A stretch of 58,998 nt of DNA, from positions 1 through 58,998 of the forward strand of contig JAOLZA010000007.1 in the NCBI GenBank assembly GCA_028343615.1, read 5' to 3'. Under the pieces are notes generated by a model. That model saw only the letters and a program-made list of their open reading frames with translations, was not told the DNA's origin and did no database searches. Shown here piece by piece: positions 44,615 to 52,593 of this stretch (its first letter is position 1; each line of letters opens with the position of its first letter). The position numbers were made by a program, and so were the translations under genes. The DNA comes from Verrucomicrobiota bacterium (GTDB lineage Bacteria; Verrucomicrobiota; Verrucomicrobiia; Limisphaerales; UBA1100).

Positions 44615-45948
44615 TGAAGTGTTTCGTGGATGGATTGGAGTAGTTGTTTTTCTTGCTCGGGAAAAATGGTTCGCAAATCGAGCCGAAAGCGTTGGTTGCT
44701 GATGACGCCGATAACTGGCGTGGACGCGCGGCGTAATCGCGTGGCGAAATCCTTGAGGCTGAAATTTTCCGGCGCGAGGTCGAGAGTGAAGCTCGGGAGA
44801 GTCGCTTGAGGCAACGCGCCGCCACCCACTTGTGATTCGCCTTCGGCCACGGTGACGGTTATCGGCAACACGGCCAATGCTTTATTCAGCTTGGTGGCGC
44901 GGCGTTTGAGTTGTTTGGAGTCGGCTCGGAGGCTTTGGTTTAGTGGAAGCGTTTCGCCATCACCGCGCAGATAAATTTCGGCGGCGTGCTGCAGTGCGCT
45001 GAGGATGAGTTTGTCGCAGCGCAGCGCGCGGAAGAAGGGATGTTTTTTCAGTGCGTCGATGTATTTAGCTTTACCGGCGATGATTCCCGATTGCGGGCCG
45101 CCGAGCAGTTTGTCACCGCTGAAGCATACGAGGGCTGCACCGCTCTTGATGACCTCGCGCGGGGTGGTTTCGTGATGGTCGGCGGCCCAGTTTTCGGTGT
45201 CGGTCAACACACCGCTGCCAAGGTCTTCGACAAACGGGATACGTTTTTTTCGGGCGAGTGTGGACAGTTCGCGCCGGTCCGGCGCGGCAACAAAGCCGTC
45301 CATGAAAAAATTACTGCGATGTACTTTGAGCAGCAGTCCGGTGTTTTTGCCGATGACCTTGGCGTAGTCGCCGAGCGTGGTACGATTGGTGGTGCCGACT
45401 TCGCGTAGGATGGCATCGCTGGTTTCGAGTACATCCGGGATGCGAAAGCCGCCGCCGATTTGCACAAGTTCACCGCGCGATATGATGACTTCTTTTTTCT
45501 CGGCGGTGAGATGCCGCAGGATGAGCACGAGTGCGGCAGCGCAATTATTCGTCACCATCGCAGCTTCCGCGCCGCAGAGTTCGGCGAGGCATTGCTCGAC
45601 GTACACGGCGCGTTTGCCACGGCGGCCGGTGGCGAGGTCGATTTCTAGATTGGTGTAGCCGGTGTTGTTCGGCGGCGTGATGGGCGCACGGCCGAGGTTG
45701 GTGTGGACGACCACGCCGGTGCCGTTGATAACTGGTTGCAGCCGCGACAACGCAAGGTCTTTCAAACGCAGGCGTAACCCGGAAACAATCTCGTCGTGTT
45801 CTGGGATGGATTTTGATTTGCGGAGCGACGCCAATTCAGCACGAATGGTTGCCACCACAAGCGGGCGGGGCAGGGGGCAGTCGGCCACCGCTTCGAGTAG
45901 CGTGTCCACGCCGGGGATGGCGCGCAGTTTGTTCTTCGGTCTGGCCAT
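44611..45948 (-). CDS. selA: L-seryl-tRNA(Sec) selenium transferase SelA
   Basis: A 445-residue PLP enzyme that converts Ser-tRNA(Sec) to Sec-tRNA(Sec) with selenophosphate. Characteristic blocks are PVINGTGVVVHTNLGRAP (72-89), VTNNCAAALVLIL, the REVGTTNRT loop (182-190), VHRSNFF, EDLGSGVLTD, and the Schiff-base Lys280 in FSGDKLLGGPQSG. The length is close to E. coli SelA (463). Its ATG shares a base with the selD stop (TAATG at 45948) and its stop overlaps the transglutaminase start. Confidence 0.97.
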   Translation of the reverse strand: MARPKNKLRAIPGVDTLLEAVADCPLPRPLVVATIRAELASLRKSKSIPEHDEIVSGLRLRLKDLALSRLQPVINGTGVVVHTNLGRAPITPPNNTGYTNLEIDLATGRRGKRAVYVEQCLAELCGAEAAMVTNNCAAALVLILRHLTAEKKEVIISRGELVQIGGGFRIPDVLETSDAILREVGTTNRTTLGDYAKVIGKNTGLLLKVHRSNFFMDGFVAAPDRRELSTLARKKRIPFVEDLGSGVLTDTENWAADHHETTPREVIKSGAALVCFSGDKLLGGPQSGIIAGKAKYIDALKKHPFFRALRCDKLILSALQHAAEIYLRGDGETLPLNQSLRADSKQLKRRATKLNKALAVLPITVTVAEGESQVGGGALPQATLPSFTLDLAPENFSLKDFATRLRRASTPVIGVISNQRFRLDLRTIFPEQEKQLLQSIHETLQ

Positions 45949-46976
45949 TAGTTCACGGTGATGAGTGTTTCGGTGCTCTCGGTGAGTTGGCCGAAGGATT
46001 CAAGTTTCAAATCGGCGGTGGCTTCGTGAAATGCTTCGAGGCCATTGGCGGCCACGGCGACGAGCAGGCCGCCGCTGGTTTGAGGGTCGCAGAGGAGGGC
46101 ACGTTGGGCGTCGGTGAGCGGGCTGATGTGGTGACTGTAGCTGTCAAAATTGCGGTCGGTGCCGCCGGGGGCGCAGTCTTCAGCAATATAATGATCGGTG
46201 TTCGGCAGACGCGGCACTTTGGCACTGTCGATGACGGCGCTCACGCCACTACCTTCGCACAGCTCGGTGAGATGGCCGAGCAGGCCAAAGCCGGTCACAT
46301 CGGTCATCGCCTTCACGCCGGGCAACGTGCTGAGGGCACTACCGATTTGGTTGAGCGTGGTCATTTGGTCGATGGCGCGCTGGACGTCGTGGTCGTCGGC
46401 AAGGCCCCGTTTTTGGGCGGTGGTCACGAGGCCGACTCCGAGCGGTTTGGTGAGAAATAATTTACAGCCGACTTCCGCACCGTCGTTGCGTTTCAAATCG
46501 CTTACGGCTACTTGGCCTGTCACCGCCAAACCAAAAATTGGTTCGGGCGCGTCGATACTGTGGCCGCCCGCCAGCGGGATGCCGGCGCGTTCGCACGCGG
46601 CGCGGCTACCCTCAAGTACGCGCCCAGCCACGGCGGGTGGCAGTTTTTTAATCGGCCAACCGAGCACCGCAATGGCCATCAGCGGAGTGCCGCCCATCGC
46701 GTATATATCGCTAATGGCGTTCACTGAAGCGATTTGGCCGAAGTCGAACGGATCGTCCACGATGGGCATAAAAAAATCCGTGGTGCTGATGACGGCTTGG
46801 CCGTTGCCGAGATCGAACACGGCGGCGTCGTCCTTGGAGTCGTTGCCGACGAGCAACAGCGCGCTGGGAGCAGCCTTGCCGGCTACACTCAAAATTTCGT
46901 CCAGCACCTTGGGCGAAATTTTGCAGCCGCAGCCGGCGCCATGGCTGTATTGAGTTAGGCGAATGGGATCACTCAT
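45948..46976 (-). CDS. selD: Selenophosphate synthetase SelD (Cys form)
   Basis: A 342-residue enzyme making selenophosphate from selenide and ATP. The N-terminal Gly-rich loop [11 protein letters not shown] holds the catalytic Cys16 and Lys19; Cys, not Sec, occupies the position that is Sec in some bacteria. Other blocks are [39 protein letters not shown] and [13 protein letters not shown]. It begins 15 bases after the tRNA-Sec CCA end, with no Shine-Dalgarno in that A/U-rich spacer. It feeds selenium to SelA. Confidence 0.97.
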   Translation of the reverse strand: MSDPIRLTQYSHGAGCGCKISPKVLDEILSVAGKAAPSALLLVGNDSKDDAAVFDLGNGQAVISTTDFFMPIVDDPFDFGQIASVNAISDIYAMGGTPLMAIAVLGWPIKKLPPAVAGRVLEGSRAACERAGIPLAGGHSIDAPEPIFGLAVTGQVAVSDLKRNDGAEVGCKLFLTKPLGVGLVTTAQKRGLADDHDVQRAIDQMTTLNQIGSALSTLPGVKAMTDVTGFGLLGHLTELCEGSGVSAVIDSAKVPRLPNTDHYIAEDCAPGGTDRNFDSYSHHISPLTDAQRALLCDPQTSGGLLVAVAANGLEAFHEATADLKLESFGQLTESTETLITVN

Positions 46977-46991
46977 TTTGAAAATAAAAAT

Positions 46992-47087
46992 TGGCGGAGA
47001 GGGTAGGAATCGAACCTACCTCGGCTCGTTCACGAACCGACAACGGTTTTGAAGACCGCGGGGACCACCAGGCACCCTTCACTCTCC
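46992..47087 (-). tRNA. selC: tRNA-Sec (anticodon UCA)
   Basis: The minus strand folds as a 96-base tRNA including encoded CCA (46992-46994). The anticodon loop CTTCAAA (anticodon TCA) is closed by GCGGT/ACCGT. The long variable arm has an 8-bp stem TCGGTTCG/CGAGCCGA with loop TGAA, as expected for tRNA-Sec. The T arm is GTAGG-TTCGATT-CCTAC, and an extended D stem GGG(T)GCC/GGTCCC is visible. The acceptor starts GGAGAG and pairs with CTCTCC. Only 12 bases separate the T loop from the discriminator G, one fewer than in E. coli selC as remembered. It lies between selW and selD and is probably processed from their transcript. Confidence 0.95.
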
Positions 47088-47137
47088 TGGAAAATTTTCG
47101 CGCGCGCGGGCGGCGTGGTGAGGCAACGCGCCGCCGC

Positions 47138-47365
47138 CTACAGTCGCTGGATGGACTGCAGCACGGCGTTGGGCTCCGGGAATGTTCCCGTGGCCCGCTT
47201 GGAATACACCAGTTTGTCATCCGCTGTGACCTCAAACACTCCGCCGGAACCGGGGACCAGTTCCAATGACGAAATGCGTTGCTTCAGCTTCAAAAGTTGG
47301 TCCGCCAAACTGACGGCCTGCGGCTCGTAATTTCAAGCCGCGCAATATTCTATGCGCACCTTCAT
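47138..47365 (-). CDS. selW: Selenoprotein W-like (Rdx family) selenoprotein with in-frame UGA = Sec11
   Basis: Reading TGA at 47333-47335 as selenocysteine gives 75 residues from ATG (47365) to TAG (47138-47140). The N-terminus MKVRIEYCAAU then NYEPQAV has the Rdx redox motif C-x-x-U (Cys8, Sec11) after the first strand, as in SelW. The body (LADQLLKLKQRISSLELVPG, then GGVFEVTADDKLVYSKRATG, then TFPEPNAVLQSIQRL) matches the SelW/SelT fold, including the GVFEV strand and the xGxFP segment near the C-terminus. A standard caller sees only a stop at codon 11. tRNA-Sec follows after 50 bases and selD/selA/selB complete the machinery. Function: likely a small thioredoxin-like selenol redox protein. 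Confidence 0.9.
47302..47323 (-). promoter_or_regulatory. Candidate bacterial SECIS hairpin
   Basis: Nine bases after the UGA codon the mRNA can form a hairpin closed by CCGC (47320-47323) and GCGG (47302-47305), with further weak pairs A-U, two G-U and C-G above a bulged G, and a small apical loop. Distance and position inside the coding sequence suit a SelB-binding element, but the upper stem is weak by eye and a folding program should define it. Confidence 0.45.
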
Positions 47366-47450
47366 GGTTGGGGGAATATACGCGGGGTTCACCGATTTGG
47401 CCAGCCCAATGCAGCTTGCTTCAATTACCGTCATCCGGCAAAATAACGGG

Positions 47451-49619
47451 GTGAAACACATCTCTCTTTTTCTTGTTGGCCTTTGCCTTGTTGCTCAAAC
47501 CACTTCTGCGGCAAAAGCACTGCGTCCCAATATTATAATTGCCATGGCCGATGATATGGGATGGAGCGACATTGGTTGTTACGGCAGCGAAATCAAAACG
47601 CCCAACCTCGATGCGCTTGCCGGTAGTGGTGTGCGGTTTACTCAATTCTACAACACGGGCCGCTGTTGTCCCACACGTGCGACTCTGCTTACTGGAGTGT
47701 ATGCGCATCAGGCCGGTATCGGACATATGATGGGTAGCCGCAACCTCCCCGGCTATCAAGGTGACTTAGGCAAAAACGTGCGAACGATTGCTGAAGTGAT
47801 GAAGAGTGCGGGTTACTCCACCTACATGGCTGGCAAATGGCATGTGACCCCGCACGTTCGTCCTGATGGACCCAAACACAACTGGCCCCGCCAGCGCGGG
47901 TTTGACCGATTTTATGGTACCATTCATGGCGCGGGCAGTTTTTTTGATCCCAATTCTCTCACACGTGAAAATACACAGGTTTCACCGCTCACCGATAAGG
48001 AATACCAACCTGATGAATATTATTACACCGATGCCATCAGCGACCACGCCGTGCGTTACATCAAGGAGCATAAGGGCGAGGCCCCTTTCTTCATTTATGT
48101 GGCCTATACCGCGCCGCACTGGCCAATGCACGCGAAGGAAAAGGATATTGCAAAGTACAAAGGGAAATACGACGCCGGCTGGGATGCCATGCGTAAGGCT
48201 CGGTATGCGCGCCAGCAGAAGATGGGGCTCATTGATCCGAAATGGAAAATGACACCGCGCGATGGCAAGGCACCGGCTTGGGAGGATGCCAAAAACAAAG
48301 AATGGGAAATTCGGCTTATGGAAACATATGCGGCAATGGTGGGCAACCTTGATCAGGGCATGGGCCGCGTGGTGAGTGCTCTCAAGGAAACTGGTCAGTA
48401 CGATAACACATTAGTCCTGTTTCTCGCTGACAACGGCGGTTGTGCCGAGGGCATGGGCCGCCGTAACGGCATCCAGTATCGCGATAAGGATCCAGATAAG
48501 CTTAAGCCCATGGGTAAAGGCGAGCTGCAGTTTGACATGATTCCACGCCGCACGCGTGATGGCCGCGTAGTGAGGCAGGGCTCTGAAGTCATGACTGGAG
48601 CATCCGATACTTACCACGGTTATGGCCTCTCGTGGGCCAATGCTAGTAACACGCCCTTTCGCGAGTATAAGCACTGGGTACACGAGGGCGGCATCAGTTC
48701 TCCACTCATTGTGCACTGGCCCAAGGGCATTGATGCGAACCGGCAAGGGAAGCTGGAAAATCAGCCTGGGCACCTGATTGATCTTATGGCGACTTGTGTG
48801 GATCTGAGTAAGGCAACGTATCCGGCCAAAGCGGGTGACACTCCGATTGTGCCAATGCAGGGCACTTCGTTGGTGGCAGCTTTTAATGGTAAGGATATTG
48901 CCCGCGAGGAGCCGATCTTTTGGGAGCATGAAGGCAACCGCGCGATGCGCGAAGGCAAATGGAAGCTCGTAGCCAAGGGTGCCAATGGCGCTTGGGAACT
49001 GTATGACATTGAGGCTGATCGCACGGAACTCAACAATCTCGCCGAGAAGGAATCAGCGCGCATGAATGAAATGGCCGCGCGATGGGAGAAGTGGGCACTC
49101 AAGGCATTGGCCAAGCCGTGGCCGTGGGGGGCAAAGAAGAAAACAAAGTTCTCAAAGAAGAAAAACTTTACCCTGAAGCAGGGTGATCAGCTGCCACAAT
49201 CAGAGGCTCCGATGGTTCAAAATCGGGCATTTACCGTGATGGCCACCGTGGAGACGAAGGGTCATGATGGGGTTATCATCGCCCAAGGTGGTACTAACCA
49301 TGGATGGGCACTGCATGTGTGGGAAGGCAAGTTGCGATTTGTAACACGGCACGGCGGCAAGCTCACTTCGCTGGTAGCGGATAAGGATTTTCCTAAATCA
49401 GAAGTGAAAGTATTTGCGGAATTACAAACGAACGGCACTGTGACATTAAAGGTCGGCGATAAGGTCGTGGCCGAAGGGAAGACCCCTGGATCGATGCAAG
49501 ATATGCCGCTTGATGGCTTGGAGGTCGGCGTGGATTCGAACGGGGCGGTGGGCAGATATCCAGCCGACAAATTATTTGAGGGCACAGTAAGAAAATTGTC
49601 CTTAAAGATCCTGAAGTAA
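47451..49619 (+). CDS. Secreted arylsulfatase with C-terminal lectin-like domain
   Basis: The GTG at 47451 starts a signal peptide (VKHISLFLVGLCLVAQTTSA) and gives 722 residues; upstream in-frame starts (ATG 47409) would place the signal internally and run into the selW control region. The metal start is NIIIAMADDMGWSD, the formylglycine motif C-C-P-T-R (Cys72), with GKWHVTPH and LVLFLADNGG. The close likeness to the 19237 sulfatase (GCYG-EIKTPNLD, RFTQFYNTGRCCPTRA) suggests paralogues. Residues from about 590 on form a LamG-like module (FTVMATVETKGHDGVIIAQGG, WALHVWEGKLRFVTRH, LDGLEVGVDSNGAVG), probably for glycan binding. Divergent from selW with 85 bases between. Confidence 0.93.
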   Translation: MKHISLFLVGLCLVAQTTSAAKALRPNIIIAMADDMGWSDIGCYGSEIKTPNLDALAGSGVRFTQFYNTGRCCPTRATLLTGVYAHQAGIGHMMGSRNLPGYQGDLGKNVRTIAEVMKSAGYSTYMAGKWHVTPHVRPDGPKHNWPRQRGFDRFYGTIHGAGSFFDPNSLTRENTQVSPLTDKEYQPDEYYYTDAISDHAVRYIKEHKGEAPFFIYVAYTAPHWPMHAKEKDIAKYKGKYDAGWDAMRKARYARQQKMGLIDPKWKMTPRDGKAPAWEDAKNKEWEIRLMETYAAMVGNLDQGMGRVVSALKETGQYDNTLVLFLADNGGCAEGMGRRNGIQYRDKDPDKLKPMGKGELQFDMIPRRTRDGRVVRQGSEVMTGASDTYHGYGLSWANASNTPFREYKHWVHEGGISSPLIVHWPKGIDANRQGKLENQPGHLIDLMATCVDLSKATYPAKAGDTPIVPMQGTSLVAAFNGKDIAREEPIFWEHEGNRAMREGKWKLVAKGANGAWELYDIEADRTELNNLAEKESARMNEMAARWEKWALKALAKPWPWGAKKKTKFSKKKNFTLKQGDQLPQSEAPMVQNRAFTVMATVETKGHDGVIIAQGGTNHGWALHVWEGKLRFVTRHGGKLTSLVADKDFPKSEVKVFAELQTNGTVTLKVGDKVVAEGKTPGSMQDMPLDGLEVGVDSNGAVGRYPADKLFEGTVRKLSLKILK

Positions 49620-49899
49620 CGGGGTGTTACTGGTGTCGGAGATTACTGCTGCATTCCAGTCGGCGTTATAAAAAAAGTTCGTCGCCTCAAATAAGGCAGG
49701 CACTCATAGTAAAGAAGTGCCTTTTCTGCAAAGGATATCCATATGGTATGAGGCGGTCTTTAGAATCTTGACCAAGGAGCTCGACTCCCTTTGCTGATAC
49801 ATCTTGGGACTCGTCATGTGCCTCTTGAAGCACAGACTCAATTGGGGCTACGTATTCCTAGATAGCAGTTCCTTTGCTTTCTAAGTTCGAAACTTATGG
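49620..49899. other. Intergenic stretch with no recognised feature
   Basis: 280 bases between the sulfatase stop and the end of the glycine-zipper gene. The region near 49733-49757 contains small palindromes (ggatatcc, catatg), and no tRNA-like fold, coding frame or clear terminator was seen. It is long for a gap between convergent genes in this compact window. Confidence 0.35.
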
Positions 49900-50139
49900 C
49901 TAAGGCGTTGGATTCTTTCGCTCTTTGGCGTCCTTCGCGGCACCCGTTGCTGCGCCCACTGCGCCGCCTGCGGCTGCACCGACCGCTGCGCCTTCCAAGC
50001 CTCGCCCGGATTGATGGCCGATAACGCCTCCGAGAATACCGCCAACAGCAGCTCCGATTCCGGCGCCTTTGCCGGTGTTAGTTTGACAACCCACGGTGAG
50101 CAGTGCTCCCGCAGCCAATATTATAATCGATTTTTTCAT
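49900..50139 (-). CDS. Glycine-zipper lipoprotein
   Basis: A 79-residue protein with a lipoprotein signal (MKKSIIILAAGALLTVGC, Cys18). The mature part is two blocks of GxxxG repeats: KGAGIGAAVGGILGGVIGHQSG and EGAAVGAAAGGAVGAATGAA. This is the glycine-zipper 2TM/YMGG-like type, which packs helices in or at the outer membrane (as in SlyB/Pal-like OmpA-associated lipoproteins). The short tail is charged. It is divergent from the TIM-barrel gene with 118 bases between, so it is probably its own transcription unit. Role: envelope integrity, inferred. Confidence 0.87.
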   Translation of the reverse strand: MKKSIIILAAGALLTVGCQTNTGKGAGIGAAVGGILGGVIGHQSGRGLEGAAVGAAAGGAVGAATGAAKDAKERKNPTP

Positions 50140-50257
50140 GGTTTGTATGTGTCTTCTATTATGACGCGCCTATCATGCTCTGCTATTCAAAACTAGCAAG
50201 AGTAATTCATTCACTTGATTAACTTGCGCATAGCTTGAAACGCTGCACAATTGGCCC

Positions 50258-51142
50258 ATGCACATTACGCGACGCAATGCTCTTAAAGCCGGTGCCCTCG
50301 GGCTGGCGACCACAGTTACCGCCCATGCCGATGCCAAGGTGGATTCCGATTACAAAATCACCAAGGGTCGGATTCGGCAGTCGGTGATGGGATGGTGCTT
50401 CAAGCCGATGCCGGTGCTGGAGTTGGCCAAGCATTGCAAGGCCATCGGGCTCGAGGCGATGGAAGGGGTGTCGAAGGAGGAATATCCGGCCATTCACAAA
50501 ATGGGCTTAAAGATTTCACTAGTGAGCGGCGGGCATGGTTTTAAGAAAGGCCCGTGCGTGGCGTCCAATCGCGAGCTTGTTATTGAGAACCTTAAAAAGG
50601 GCATCGATCTTGCGGCGAAGATTGGCACGAAGAGTGTCATCACTTTCACCGGCATGCGTGACAAAGGTCTTACTGATGCGGCGGGCTCAAAGAATTGCGT
50701 GGACGCTTGGAAGGCGGTGATGCCATACGCCGAGAAAAAGAAAATCACGCTTGTGCTTGAGCACCTCAACACGCGTGATGACAGCCATCCGATGAAAGGC
50801 CATCCCGGTTACTTTGGCCAAGACGTCGACCACTGCGTCGAACTCATTCGCAAAGTGGATTCGCCCAGTATGAAACTGCTCTTCGACGTGTACCACGTGC
50901 AAATTATGAACGGCGATGTCATTCGACGGATTCGCCAATACAAAGACTTGATCGGACATTATCACACCGCCGGCAATCCCGGCCGCGCCGAGCTGGACGA
51001 TACGCAAGAGATCAATTACCCCGCTGTGATGCGCGCCATCGTGGCCACCGGCTACAAGGGTTTCGTCGCGCAGGAATTCATCCCGACGTGGAAAGACCCC
51101 GTGGCCGCGCTGCGCCACTCTGCGATGGTTTGCGACGTCTAG
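50258..51142 (+). CDS. Tat-exported sugar-phosphate isomerase/epimerase-type TIM barrel (hydroxypyruvate isomerase-like)
   Basis: A 294-residue protein with a twin-arginine signal (ITRRNALKAGALGLATTVTA, residues 3-22). The mature part is an AP-endonuclease-2/Hyi-like TIM barrel: IRQSVMGWCF, IGLEAMEGV, VLEHLNTRDD with the metal Glu, MKLLFDVYHVQIMNGDV with Asp and His, and GHYHTAGNPGRAELDDTQEINY. The E-D-H-E metal set is complete, so it is probably catalytic. In PVC bacteria such exported relatives are common, and their substrates are unknown. The sialate O-acetylesterase gene starts 46 bases after its stop. Confidence 0.9.
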   Translation: MHITRRNALKAGALGLATTVTAHADAKVDSDYKITKGRIRQSVMGWCFKPMPVLELAKHCKAIGLEAMEGVSKEEYPAIHKMGLKISLVSGGHGFKKGPCVASNRELVIENLKKGIDLAAKIGTKSVITFTGMRDKGLTDAAGSKNCVDAWKAVMPYAEKKKITLVLEHLNTRDDSHPMKGHPGYFGQDVDHCVELIRKVDSPSMKLLFDVYHVQIMNGDVIRRIRQYKDLIGHYHTAGNPGRAELDDTQEINYPAVMRAIVATGYKGFVAQEFIPTWKDPVAALRHSAMVCDV

Positions 51143-51188
51143 CCGCTTGCTCCTTGCGCAATGGCAGTGGAATCCGCATTCTTCCCGG

Positions 51189-52589
51189 ATGCATCGGTTG
51201 ATTTTTCTTTTGGGCCTCGTGGCGTTTACCGCGCGGGCGGATGTGAAACTCCCAGCGATTTTCAGCGACAATATGGTTTTGCAGCGTGGGGCCGTTGCTC
51301 CCGTGTGGGGCTGGGCCGATACGGGCGAGAAGGTTACGGTGCAGTTTGCCGGCCAAAGCAAAACCGCCACCGCTGGTAAACACGGCAAATGGATGGTGCG
51401 ACTGGATGCCATCAATGATGCCACCGTGAAGGGCTCGCTGACGGTGAAGGGCAACAATACACTTATTATAAAGGACGTGCTTGTGGGTGAGGTTTGGTTG
51501 GCCTCGGGGCAGTCGAACATGGCGTGGCCGGTGGGGCGTTGCCGCGATGCGGCACAGGAAAAGGCGGCGGCGAAGTTTCCGGCCATTCGGATGTTCACCA
51601 CGCAACGCCGCGCGCACCTTGAGCCGCAAACAGATTGCGCCGGCGCCTGGGCGGTGTGTTCGCCGGAAACGGTAAATGGATTTTCCGGCACAGCGTATTT
51701 TTTTGCGCGCGCGGTGTATCAGAAATTAAACGTGCCGGTGGGCATCGTGCATTCGAGTTGGGGTGGCACGGCGGTGGAGGCTTGGACGAGTCTTGATGTG
51801 CAAGCTGGCGACAAAAAACTCGCGCCCGTTTTCGCCTCATGGAAAGGCAAACTCAAGGCCGACCGAAACAAGCCGGCTAATTTGTTTAACGGAATGATTG
51901 CACCGATACTTCCTTACGGCATTCGCGGCGCGATTTGGTATCAAGGCGAACGCAATGCGCGTACGTTAGACAGCTCCAAGCTCTACGCGCATCAATTGCC
52001 GTTGATGATTAACGATTGGCGCCGTCGCTGGGGTCAGGGCGATTTTCCATTCCTGTGGGTGCAACTGCCTAATTTCAAAACGCGCAACGATGACCCCAAC
52101 GCCGTGAGCGCCTGGGCACATATGCGCGAGAGCATGGCCGGCACGCTCGCATTGCCGAACACCGGCATGGCCACCAGCATCGACATCGGCGATGCGAAGG
52201 ACATCCATCCGAAAAACAAACAAGACGCCGGCGCGCGCCTGGCGCATTGGGCACTGGCGGAGTTTTACGGAAAGGCTGATGTTATCGCGACGGGGCCAAT
52301 GTATGACTCGCACGCTGTGCAGGGCTCGACAGTGATCGTAAAATTCAAACACGCGGCCGGTCTGCAGGCAAAAGAAGCGCGGGTGGTGAGTGGTTTTGCG
52401 CTGGCGGGCGTGGATAAAAAATTCCATTGGGCCACCGCGACTGTGAACGCGGATGGCGCGGTGCAAGTTTCATGCGAGGCAGTAAAAAGACCGATCGCTG
52501 TGCGCTATGGCTGGGGAGATAATCCGAATGTCAACCTCGTCAACAAAGCTGGTCTGCCGACTACGCCTTTTCGGACGGATAAGTGGTAG
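51189..52589 (+). CDS. Secreted sialate O-acetylesterase
   Basis: The ATG at 51189 starts a short signal (MHRLIFLLGLVAFTARA) and gives 466 residues. The SGNH-type nucleophile is Ser109 in ASGQSNMAWPV. FSDNMVLQRG at 25-34 is diagnostic of the family, HSSWGGTAVEAWTS is the Gly-block, and WYQGERNA follows. The His-containing block is near IDIGDAKDIHPKNKQDAGARLAHWAL. The enzyme removes O-acetyl groups from sialic acids or from other glycans. It is co-directional with the TIM-barrel gene and convergent with the ceramidase gene, 4 bases apart. Confidence 0.94.
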   Translation: MHRLIFLLGLVAFTARADVKLPAIFSDNMVLQRGAVAPVWGWADTGEKVTVQFAGQSKTATAGKHGKWMVRLDAINDATVKGSLTVKGNNTLIIKDVLVGEVWLASGQSNMAWPVGRCRDAAQEKAAAKFPAIRMFTTQRRAHLEPQTDCAGAWAVCSPETVNGFSGTAYFFARAVYQKLNVPVGIVHSSWGGTAVEAWTSLDVQAGDKKLAPVFASWKGKLKADRNKPANLFNGMIAPILPYGIRGAIWYQGERNARTLDSSKLYAHQLPLMINDWRRRWGQGDFPFLWVQLPNFKTRNDDPNAVSAWAHMRESMAGTLALPNTGMATSIDIGDAKDIHPKNKQDAGARLAHWALAEFYGKADVIATGPMYDSHAVQGSTVIVKFKHAAGLQAKEARVVSGFALAGVDKKFHWATATVNADGAVQVSCEAVKRPIAVRYGWGDNPNVNLVNKAGLPTTPFRTDKW

Positions 52590-52593
52590 TCGA

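Noticed and set aside
47049-47330. Plus-strand open frame of 93 codons across tRNA-Sec and selW
   Set aside because: It overlaps the tRNA and the selenoprotein gene in antisense and lacks family features.
47333-47335. UGA of the selW-like gene as an ordinary nonsense mutation
   Set aside because: The conserved Rdx sequence continues without any further defect, UGA sits exactly at the second position of the redox motif, and the complete Sec machinery is adjacent.
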